9,616 bases of DNA from Collinsella sp. (GTDB taxonomy: Bacteria > Actinomycetota > Coriobacteriia > Coriobacteriales > Coriobacteriaceae): NCBI GenBank assembly GCA_031296755.1, contig JAUMMZ010000020.1:1-9616 (forward strand), given 5' to 3'. Shown in pieces: positions 1 to 5,771 of the stretch. The notes beneath the pieces are model-generated. The model was not told where the DNA came from and did not search any database. It worked only from the letters and a program-made list of their open reading frames with translations. Position 1 is the first letter of the stretch. Every line of letters starts with the position of its first letter. A program made the translations under genes and the position numbers.

Positions 1-498
1 CAGCTCGCTATCGACGGCATGGATTTGCACCAGGGCGATGTGCTCATGGATGCCTACTGTGGCAGCGGTACCATCGGTCTTTGCGCAGCTAAAGATGCCC
101 AGAACAAGGGTATCGGCATTATGCTGCTCGGCGTTGATCGCAACCCGGCGGGCATTGCCGACGCACGTCGCAATGCCGAGCTCAACGGCCTCACCCGCAG
201 CGCTTGGTTTATGGCCGACGACGCCACCGACTACATCCTGGATGCCGCCGACAACAACGAACGCGTCGACGTTCTTTCCATCGACCCGCCGCGCGCCGGC
301 TCCACGCCCGAGTTCCTCGAAGCTGCCTGCGCACTTAAGCCGCGCCGCATCACCTATATCAGCTGCAACCCCGTGACCCAAGAGCGCGACCTGCACCAGC
401 TCCTCGACGGAGGCTATCGCCTGCTCAAGATCACGCCAGTCGACATGTTCCCTCACACCGACCACACCGAAACCGTAGCGGTCCTCGAACGCCGCTAA
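1..498 (+). CDS. rlmD: 23S rRNA (uracil-C5)-methyltransferase, RlmD/RlmCD (TrmA) family, 3' part
   Basis: The reading frame is open from base 1, so the 5' part lies outside the window; 165 C-terminal residues are visible. They form the SAM-dependent methyltransferase domain of the TrmA/RlmD/RlmCD family, which makes 5-methyluridine in RNA. Visible motifs are the SAM-binding DAYCGSG (fragment residues 17-23), an acidic GVDRN strand end, DPPRAG (95-100), the catalytic cysteine in SCNP (Cys122), and the C-terminal DMFPHTDHTETV with the general-base glutamate (Glu157). All key catalytic residues are present, so the domain looks functional. The N-terminal TRAM domain and any Fe-S cysteines are off-window, so I cannot say whether the target is U1939 (RlmD), U747 plus U1939 (RlmCD) or tRNA (TrmA). 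The next gene is convergent, sharing a hairpin. Family is certain; the exact target is inferred. Confidence 0.9.
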   Translation, partial: QLAIDGMDLHQGDVLMDAYCGSGTIGLCAAKDAQNKGIGIMLLGVDRNPAGIADARRNAELNGLTRSAWFMADDATDYILDAADNNERVDVLSIDPPRAGSTPEFLEAACALKPRRITYISCNPVTQERDLHQLLDGGYRLLKITPVDMFPHTDHTETVAVLERR

Positions 499-526
499 CC
501 AACCTCAGTAGATTTTTGGGACAAGA

Positions 527-556
527 AAGGGGGCGACCCGCCTGGGCCGCCCCCTT
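527..556 (-). terminator. Hairpin between convergent genes, probable terminator
   Basis: AAGGGGGCG (527-535) pairs with CGCCCCCTT (548-556), and CCC (537-539) with GGG (544-546), giving about 12 bp with one mismatch around a GCCT loop. On the minus strand the stem is followed by TTCTTGTC, which is moderately U-rich. It therefore suits the PHP gene best, but it may also stop the rlmD transcript, which ends 28 bases before it. Confidence 0.65.
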
Positions 557-576
557 CGCTTGGTTTATAAACTCCG

Positions 577-1398
577 CTACATCCCATTGCGCAGATCGCA
601 CACGCCGGCTGCCGCCATCTCGCACAGCAGCGTCTCGCGGTCGCGCGTCACGATCAAATCCAGTGGGAAGTGAATCTCGTCGAGCATCTTGCGCGCGTGA
701 TCGAGCTTGCCAATGGCCATGCCAATGTGGGCATCGGTCGACACGCCAATGCCCACGCCCAGCTCGGCGCAGCGCTCGGCAATCTTGCGGCATACGGCCC
801 AATGCTCAGTGTCGACACCGTGTTCAAGACTATGGTTGTTGATCTCGATAATCTTGTGCTTGGCCTTAGCTGCCAACAGCACCTCGTCGATATCGAACGG
901 CACGCCCGAACGCCCCGTGTGACCCAGCATGAACACCTTGGGGTGCTCCAGGGCATTGATATACATCTCGGTCGTCTGGGCCAGCGTCGCGCCCTCAGCA
1001 ATCTGCGGATTATGCACGCTCGCAACCAAATAATCCAAATTACGCGTAACCAAATCGAACAGCGAATGCTGACGGCTGTACGAATCGCCGGCAATATCGA
1101 GCGTGACAGGAGTGTCCTCGCCAAACAGGCTTCCGTCCAGCGAAACGATATCGGCCTCGGCACCACGCAGCACCAGCACGCCGCTCCAAATGCGCGGCCA
1201 GATATCCTGGTTGATAAAGAACTGGTAACTGCGCAGGTCATTGGGGCAAGCCGTAACCATAGAGCTCAAATGGTCGGCAGATCCGAGCACCTGCAGACCA
1301 CGCTCTGCCGCCCAGTACACATTCTCCTCAATGGTCGAATATGCATGCGCAGAGAACATCGTATGGGTATGAATGTCACAAGAAAGCAGGTAGGGCAT
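577..1398 (-). CDS. PHP-domain metal-dependent phosphohydrolase, YcdX-like
   Basis: The 273-residue product matches the YcdX-type PHP (polymerase and histidinol phosphatase) family: soluble, cytoplasmic, trinuclear-metal phosphatases. Likely metal ligands are DIHTHT (His10, His12), ADH (Asp42, His43), Glu81 in GAEAD, His129 in SVHN, His160 in GHTG, and the pair Asp222/His224 in STDAH. AHAYST (17-22), WPR (67-69) and EINN (185-188) are also YcdX-like. Length is slightly above that of E. coli YcdX (about 245), mainly from an insert around residues 90-112. The start is supported by AAGGAGA at 1403-1409, four to five bases before ATG. The fold and phosphoesterase class are well supported; the physiological substrate is unknown, and histidinol phosphatase is an alternative with no his genes nearby. 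It is downstream of, and same-strand as, the aminotransferase, but the 165-base gap argues for separate transcription. Confidence 0.88.
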   Translation of the reverse strand: MPYLLSCDIHTHTMFSAHAYSTIEENVYWAAERGLQVLGSADHLSSMVTACPNDLRSYQFFINQDIWPRIWSGVLVLRGAEADIVSLDGSLFGEDTPVTLDIAGDSYSRQHSLFDLVTRNLDYLVASVHNPQIAEGATLAQTTEMYINALEHPKVFMLGHTGRSGVPFDIDEVLLAAKAKHKIIEINNHSLEHGVDTEHWAVCRKIAERCAELGVGIGVSTDAHIGMAIGKLDHARKMLDEIHFPLDLIVTRDRETLLCEMAAAGVCDLRNGM

Positions 1399-1435
1399 CA
1401 GGTCTCCTTATCTGGCACGGCCGTCGCTTATATTC

Positions 1436-1464
1436 ATTGTACGCATAGCCTTCGATAGTCGTAA
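1436..1464 (-). promoter_or_regulatory. Candidate promoter of the PHP gene
   Basis: The minus strand has TACAAT (1436-1441), one mismatch from the -10 consensus, with a weak -35-like TTACGA (1459-1464) 17 bases upstream. Predicted transcription would start about 30 bases before the ATG. Caution: this TACAAT is also a Tyr-Asn codon pair in the possible gene remnant, so it may be accidental. Confidence 0.35.
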
Positions 1465-1498
1465 AACCACTCCATCCCAAAGACACAACGTCCATGAC

Positions 1499-1529
1499 AA
1501 CGGGGTCCGGCTTAACACCAAACCCCGTT
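1499..1529. repeat. 8-bp inverted repeat with 15-base loop
   Basis: AACGGGGT (1499-1506) is the exact reverse complement of ACCCCGTT (1522-1529). It lies 35 bases past the aminotransferase stop and could end or stabilise that transcript, but no T-run follows on the minus strand, so an intrinsic terminator is not well supported. Confidence 0.4.
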
Positions 1530-1563
1530 TCACGTAAAACATTGTAGGCAGAGCGCTTTACTT

Positions 1564-2748
1564 TTAACGATACTCGTCCGCCAACTGTTTCCAAGCGGGT
1601 AGCGAATTGACAATCGTTTCGTAGCTCACGCAATAGCCCAGGCGGAACCAACCCGGCATACCAAAGCTGTCCGAGGGAACCGCAAGCAACTCATACTTCT
1701 TTGCGCGCTCGCAAAACGCATTCGCATCGGGCTCCAATGCTTTCACCCATAGGTAGAACGCGCCATCCGGCTCAACATAGGTGTAGCCATACTCCGCTAG
1801 TGCGTCGGTAAGCGCGGTGCGGTTGCGTGCATAGGCCTCAACGTCACTCGGCTCATCGATGCAGTCGATAATTACGCGCTGAAAGAGCGCCGGCGCGCAC
1901 ACGAAGCCCAGCGTACGGGCGGCACCGGCAACGGCCGGCATCAGACGGGCAGCCTGCGGATTGGTGTTGGGAACCAAGATCCACCCCACGCGCTCACCCG
2001 GCAGCGACAGCGACTTGGAATACGAGTAGCACACGATGGTGTGCTCGTAGATCGAGGGCACCCAAGGCACCTCGGCACCGTACACGATCTCGCGGTACGG
2101 CTCATCTGAGATGAGCATAATCGGATTCTCGGGATCGCGCTGAGCGTTGGCCTCGCGCAGAACATTGGCCAGTCGCGTCAGCGTGTCGCGCGTATATACG
2201 GCACCGGTCGGGTTGTTGGGCGAGTCGATAATGACGGCTGCCGTCTTGTCGGTGATCGCCTTGAATACGTTATCCACGCTCAGCTGGAATGTGTCCTCGT
2301 TGGCAAGCGCCTCGACACACGTGCAGCCGGCCTTCTCAATCCAAACGCGATACTCCGGAAAGTACGGGGCGATAACAATAACCTCGTCGCCCGGATTCGT
2401 AACGGCGTTGAGCGCGCAGGTGAGCGAAGCCGCGGCACCCACCGTCATAAAGACGTCTTTGCCCTCATAGCTCGTGCCAAAGCGGCGGTTGAGCGATTCG
2501 GCCACAGCGGCACGACATTGCGGCAGGCCCGGTGCGGGCGTGTAGCCGTGCAGCTGGTCGCTCGGCAGCTCCAGGGCCTTCTTAATGGACTCCGCCACAG
2601 CAGCGGGTGCCGGAACGCTCGGATTGCCCAGCGAAAAATCGAATACGTTTTCCGCACCGATCTGCGCCTTGCGCTCAAGGCCATAGCTAAAAATCTCACG
2701 GATGATGGAGCTTTCCGCACCGCGAGCATACATAGTTTCGTTGATCAT
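1564..2748 (-). CDS. Class I/II pyridoxal-phosphate-dependent aminotransferase (AspB-like)
   Basis: The chosen start gives 394 residues, typical of fold-type I aminotransferases of the aspartate/aromatic group. Visible landmarks are an N-terminal FSLGNPS (38-44), GYTPAPGLP (68-76, the substrate-side region usually reading GY-x-x-x-G-x-P), PNNPTG (177-182, with Asn179 to the cofactor ring), SDEPY (214-218, with Asp215 to the pyridine nitrogen and Tyr218), Schiff-base Lys245 in SYSKSLSLPG, phosphate-binding Arg253 and carboxylate-binding Arg369 in WFRLGY. All cofactor residues are intact. An upstream in-frame ATG at 2847 would add 33 residues but lies in the palindromic repeat and has no good ribosome-binding site; the ATG at 2748 follows AAAGGGG (2754-2760) by five bases. 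The amino-acid substrate cannot be read from sequence; aspartate, aromatic or branched-chain substrates are all possible. It appears to be monocistronic. Confidence 0.9.
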   Translation of the reverse strand: MINETMYARGAESSIIREIFSYGLERKAQIGAENVFDFSLGNPSVPAPAAVAESIKKALELPSDQLHGYTPAPGLPQCRAAVAESLNRRFGTSYEGKDVFMTVGAAASLTCALNAVTNPGDEVIVIAPYFPEYRVWIEKAGCTCVEALANEDTFQLSVDNVFKAITDKTAAVIIDSPNNPTGAVYTRDTLTRLANVLREANAQRDPENPIMLISDEPYREIVYGAEVPWVPSIYEHTIVCYSYSKSLSLPGERVGWILVPNTNPQAARLMPAVAGAARTLGFVCAPALFQRVIIDCIDEPSDVEAYARNRTALTDALAEYGYTYVEPDGAFYLWVKALEPDANAFCERAKKYELLAVPSDSFGMPGWFRLGYCVSYETIVNSLPAWKQLADEYR

Positions 2749-2772
2749 CTGTTCCCCTTTCGCATAGGCGCT

Positions 2773-2778
2773 ATTGTA
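2773..2778 (-). promoter_or_regulatory. Candidate -10 element of the aminotransferase gene
   Basis: The minus strand reads GCG-TACAAT-AGCG 25 bases before the ATG, one mismatch from TATAAT. No convincing -35 is found 16-18 bases upstream. Position and similarity to the other TACAAT boxes here are the main support. Confidence 0.4.
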
Positions 2779-2808
2779 CGCTTTAGCCGAGCAAAGTGCC
2801 GCAGCAAT

Positions 2809-2868
2809 GTTGATTGGGGACAGACTTAAATGCGTGAAAACGCTCATTTAAGTCTGTCCCCAATCAAC
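2809..2868. repeat. 60-bp near-perfect palindromic element, REP/MITE-like
   Basis: Two 24-base arms (2809-2832 and 2845-2868) are exact reverse complements. The outer part reads GTTGATTGGGGACAG and the inner part ACTTAAATG. The 12-base centre can add three pairs (CGT/ACG) closed by a GAAA tetraloop, leaving a two-base CT bulge, so the hairpin has about 27 pairs. It sits between the ftsH terminator and the aminotransferase promoter. The GGGGACAG-type stem resembles, from memory, REP-like hairpins mobilised by IS200/IS605-type (RAYT) transposases; no transposase is present here. There is no T-run after it, so it is unlikely to be only a terminator. Origin is inferred; the palindrome is directly visible. 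Confidence 0.85.
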
Positions 2869-2887
2869 AGACGGCCCCATATCGCTC

Positions 2888-2926
2888 AAAAGAAAAAGCC
2901 TCCGCAGGTTTCCCCGCGGAGGCTTT
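2888..2926 (-). terminator. Rho-independent terminator after ftsH
   Basis: GCGGAGGCTTT (2916-2926) pairs perfectly with AAAGCCTCCGC (2895-2905) over 11 bp with a 10-base loop. On the minus strand it runs into TTTTTCTTTT. It starts 12 bases past the ftsH stop and closes the tilS-hpt-ftsH cluster. Confidence 0.93.
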
Positions 2927-2937
2927 CGCCACAAAGA

Positions 2938-5073
2938 CTATTTGTCGGCGTCGGTGTCGGCATCGACGACGGCATGGTCATCGTCAGCATCATCGGATGC
3001 GGCTTCGGCATCCTCCTGCATGGCCGCCTGCGCAAAGGCCGCGGCATCAGCCGCCAGCTCCTCCTCGCTCATTCGAGGCACGCGCTTCTTGGTCGGCATG
3101 CCGGCCGCCTTGGCATTGCGCTCCTCCTTGGCCGCCAGGATATCGCCCTCGCGCTCAAGGTAGGCATTCCACTCGTTGTCGAGCAGGGCGTTCACGGCGT
3201 CGCCCTCGACGGTCTCGCGCTCAAGCAGCACCTTCGCCATCAGATCGAGCTGATCGCGACGGGCGTCCAGGATCTCGACCGCACGACGATGGGCCTCACG
3301 CATAATGCGCTGAACCTCGATATCGATGCGGCGCGCCGTCTCCTCGGAGTAATCCTGGTGATCGGCGTAATCGCGACCAAGGAACACCTGATGTTGCGCC
3401 TCGCCAAACACTTGCGTGCCCAGCTCCTCGCTCATGCCCAGGCGCGTGACCATCTCGCGCGCCATCTTGGTTGCGCGCTCCAGATCGTTGCTCGCGCCCG
3501 ACGTAATGTCATCGCACATGAGCTCCTCGGCAACGCGACCGCCCAAGAACACGGCGAGCTCGTCGAGCATCTCGTTCTTGGTCTTGAGGAAGTGGTCCTC
3601 CTGCGGAAGCTGCAGCGTGTAACCCAGAGCCTGACCGCGGCTGACGATCGAGATCTTGTGGACCGGATCGGAGTGCTCCAGGATGTGGCCCACCAGGGCG
3701 TGACCGCTCTCGTGGTAGGCAATCGTGGTGCGCTCGGCCTCGGTCATCACGCGACCCTTGTGTTGCGGTCCGGCAATCACGCGTTCCATCGACTCCTCGA
3801 CCTCGTCCATCGAGATCACGGAACGATGGCGGCGAGCAGCCAGCAGCGCAGACTCGTTGAGCAGGTTTGCCAAATCGGCACCGGTAAAGCCAACGGTCAT
3901 CTGGGCGAGCTTCTCAAACTTCACGTCCTCGTCCATCGGCTTGTTCTCGGCATGCACGCGCAAGATCTGCTCGCGGCCCTTCACATCCGGACGGTCGACC
4001 GTAACCTGACGGTCAAAACGACCGGGACGCAGCAGCGCCGGATCCAGAATGTCGGGGCGGTTGGTGGCGGCGATCAGGATGACCGACTCGCTCTCCTCAA
4101 AACCGTCCATCTCGACAAGCAGCTGGTTGAGCGTCTGCTCGCGCTCGTCGTGACCGCCGCCCAAGCCAGCTCCGCGCTGACGTCCCACGGCATCGATCTC
4201 ATCGATGAAGATGATCGACGGGGCCTGGGACTTGGCCTCCTTAAAGAGGTCACGCACGCGGCTGGCGCCGACACCTACGAACATCTCGACAAAGTCGGAA
4301 CCCGAGATGCTAAAGAACGGCACGCCCGCCTCGCCGGCAACGGCCTTGGCCAGCAGCGTTTTACCGGTACCCGGAGGGCCAACCAGCAACACGCCGCGCG
4401 GGATCTTGGCGCCCAGTTTGCGATAGCGATCCGGATCGCTCAAAAAGTCACGGATCTCCTCGAGCTCCTCGACTGCCTCGTCCACGCCGGCAACGTCTTC
4501 AAACTTGACCTTGGGGCGTGTGGCCTCGTTGGTCTTGGCGTTGGTCTTGCCAAACTGCATGTTCCTGTTGTTGGCGCCCATCATCTGGCGCATAAAGTAG
4601 AACATGATGGCGATCAGGGCGATCGTCGGAAGCACACTCATCGCCAAGTCGCCCCAAAAATCGGGATCGTTGGTGTTGACGATGTACTTGGTATCGGGGT
4701 GCTCCGCCATGAGCTCGGCAAGCGAATCGGAGCCGACATAGGTCGAAGAGAAGCTCTTGAGCTCGCTCGTATCGCCCTTGTCCTTTTTTGTCTTCCAGTA
4801 ATGACCCGTCACGCTTCCGTCTTGAACCGTATAGGTCAGATCTTCGACGCGATCCTGCTTGATGGCGCTGACCATCTCGCTCGTCGCGAGCTTAACGGTA
4901 TTGCTGGAGCTGGCAAAGCCGGAACCCATATTAAAGAAGGCATAGCCCAGAAGCGCGCAAGCCAAAAGAAAATACAGCCAGCCCGTACGCGTGGGCTTCT
5001 TGCCTCCGGGCATCCCCGGGATCTTTGGGTCCCGGGGAGTCTGGGAATTGTTGTCGTTACGGTCGTCGGGCAT
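2938..5073 (-). CDS. ftsH: ATP-dependent zinc metalloprotease FtsH
   Basis: The 711-residue product is a membrane-anchored AAA+ protease that unfolds and degrades misfolded membrane proteins and regulatory proteins as a hexamer. Domain order: a hydrophilic N-terminus (1-30), membrane segment 1 (about 31-49), an extracytoplasmic domain (50-142), membrane segment 2 (about 143-161), then the AAA+ module with Walker A GPPGTGKT (232-239), pore-loop FVG (265-267), Walker B IIFIDEID (287-294) and the second region of homology (336-355). The peptidase domain has HESGH (454-458) and the third zinc ligand Asp530 in ASNDLERA. An Ala/Asp/Glu-rich tail (about 668-711) makes it longer than E. coli FtsH (about 644). 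The start is one base after the hpt stop; GGAGG (5086-5090) lies inside the hpt 3' end, twelve bases from ATG, suggesting translational coupling. Catalytic residues are complete. Confidence 0.98.
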   Translation of the reverse strand: MPDDRNDNNSQTPRDPKIPGMPGGKKPTRTGWLYFLLACALLGYAFFNMGSGFASSSNTVKLATSEMVSAIKQDRVEDLTYTVQDGSVTGHYWKTKKDKGDTSELKSFSSTYVGSDSLAELMAEHPDTKYIVNTNDPDFWGDLAMSVLPTIALIAIMFYFMRQMMGANNRNMQFGKTNAKTNEATRPKVKFEDVAGVDEAVEELEEIRDFLSDPDRYRKLGAKIPRGVLLVGPPGTGKTLLAKAVAGEAGVPFFSISGSDFVEMFVGVGASRVRDLFKEAKSQAPSIIFIDEIDAVGRQRGAGLGGGHDEREQTLNQLLVEMDGFEESESVILIAATNRPDILDPALLRPGRFDRQVTVDRPDVKGREQILRVHAENKPMDEDVKFEKLAQMTVGFTGADLANLLNESALLAARRHRSVISMDEVEESMERVIAGPQHKGRVMTEAERTTIAYHESGHALVGHILEHSDPVHKISIVSRGQALGYTLQLPQEDHFLKTKNEMLDELAVFLGGRVAEELMCDDITSGASNDLERATKMAREMVTRLGMSEELGTQVFGEAQHQVFLGRDYADHQDYSEETARRIDIEVQRIMREAHRRAVEILDARRDQLDLMAKVLLERETVEGDAVNALLDNEWNAYLEREGDILAAKEERNAKAAGMPTKKRVPRMSEEELAADAAAFAQAAMQEDAEAASDDADDDHAVVDADTDADK

Positions 5074-5074
5074 C

Positions 5075-5623
5075 TTACGAATAAACCTCCGGTTTCAAAA
5101 TGCCCAGATACGGAAGGTTGCGATAGCGCTCGGCATAGTCGAGGCCGTAGCCCACCACAAAGGCATCGGGGCAATGGGTTCCAACATACTTGGGCGTGAT
5201 GGCCGAGACGCGGTCCTCAACGTCCTTCCACAGGAAGGCGGCGACCTCCAGAGAAGCGGGCTTGCGGCTCTCGAGGTTCTTCATCAGATACTTGAGCGTC
5301 AGGCCCGAGTCCAGAATGTCCTCGACGATCAGCACGTCGCGACCGCGGATGTCGATATCCAGGTCCTTAATGATACGCACGATACCCGAGGACTTCACAC
5401 CGTCGCCGTAGCTCGAAACAGCCATGAAATCGATGTTGGTCGGCAGCTCGATCTTACGCATCAGGTCGCCCATAAAGACCACGGCGCCGCGCAGGACCGC
5501 AATCAGCACCAGATCCTTACCCGCGTAGTCGCGCGTAATCTCCTCGCCCAGGCGAGAAACGATGCCGTCGATATCCTCCTGCGTAAACAGAACCTTCTCG
5601 ATATCCGGATGTTGAGAAGCCAT
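5075..5623 (-). CDS. hpt: Hypoxanthine (guanine) phosphoribosyltransferase
   Basis: The 182-residue product salvages hypoxanthine and probably guanine, transferring phosphoribose from PRPP to give IMP or GMP in the cytoplasm. The PRPP-binding signature VLIVEDILDSGLT spans 97-109 with the two acidic residues Glu101 and Asp102. The flexible-loop SSYG (70-73) and the base-specificity region FVVGYGLDYAERYRNLPY (155-172) are clear, and the C-terminus LKPEVY is family-typical. Length is normal. The start is supported by AGAAAGGG (5629-5636), five bases from ATG. Gene order tilS-hpt-ftsH is that of many Gram-positive bacteria. A 148-base gap after tilS holds a possible internal promoter, while ftsH follows after a single base, so hpt and ftsH are almost certainly co-transcribed. 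Confidence 0.96.
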   Translation of the reverse strand: MASQHPDIEKVLFTQEDIDGIVSRLGEEITRDYAGKDLVLIAVLRGAVVFMGDLMRKIELPTNIDFMAVSSYGDGVKSSGIVRIIKDLDIDIRGRDVLIVEDILDSGLTLKYLMKNLESRKPASLEVAAFLWKDVEDRVSAITPKYVGTHCPDAFVVGYGLDYAERYRNLPYLGILKPEVYS

Positions 5624-5680
5624 GACAACCCTTTCTTGTGCTTAATCGCCCACACACCGCCGTATGGACGCGAACTACAC

Positions 5681-5710
5681 ATTCTAGCAGCGCACGGGGT
5701 ATATTTTCCA
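5681..5710 (-). promoter_or_regulatory. Candidate promoter for hpt-ftsH
   Basis: On the minus strand, TGGAAA (5705-5710, four of six -35 matches) is followed after 18 bases by TAGAAT (5681-5686, five of six -10 matches). The start point would be about 50 bases upstream of hpt. It would allow hpt-ftsH transcription independent of tilS. Confidence 0.45.
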
Positions 5711-5711
5711 G

Positions 5712-5732
5712 CCCGCGCACCATCAGCGCGGG
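5712..5732 (-). other. Small GC hairpin downstream of tilS
   Basis: CCCGCGC (5712-5718) and GCGCGGG (5726-5732) form a 7-bp stem with a 7-base loop, 40 bases after the tilS stop. What follows on the minus strand is CTGGAAAATATA, not a T-run. It could attenuate tilS read-through, but that is weakly supported. Confidence 0.35.
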
Positions 5733-5771
5733 AATACCGTCAACGCCGCACAGAACAGCTGGTGCGAGGGG

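Larger units (their letters stand above)
1379..1563 (-). pseudogene. Possible 3' remnant of a decayed gene in the intergenic gap
   Basis: Between the aminotransferase stop and the PHP start, one minus-strand frame stays open and reads like protein: RSAYNVLRETGFGVKPDP, then VVMDVVSLGWSGFTTIEGYA and YNEYKR. Its composition is balanced, unlike the Arg/Pro/Ser-rich shadows elsewhere. No ATG with a ribosome-binding site starts it: upstream the frame runs inside the aminotransferase gene, and it ends inside the PHP gene. I infer a remnant of a lost gene, or part of a gene truncated by the neighbour, but I do not recognise the family. It could also be coincidence in a short gap. Confidence 0.3.

Noticed and set aside
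563..572. Perfect 10-base palindrome GTTTATAAAC
   Set aside because: It is short, isolated and between convergent genes; a chance occurrence is the simplest explanation.
670..1458. 262-codon plus-strand frame over the PHP gene
   Set aside because: It is antisense to a gene with all PHP metal ligands and has no recognisable domain.
2749..2847. Longer aminotransferase start at 2847
   Set aside because: The extra 33 residues are encoded partly by the palindromic element, have no family resemblance and lack a good ribosome-binding site, while 2748 has AAAGGGG at five bases.
2830..5199. 789-codon plus-strand open frame opposite ftsH
   Set aside because: It lies fully antisense to an unmistakable FtsH, has no domain resemblance, starts inside the palindromic repeat and lacks a ribosome-binding site. 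Long antisense frames are expected in high-GC genes.
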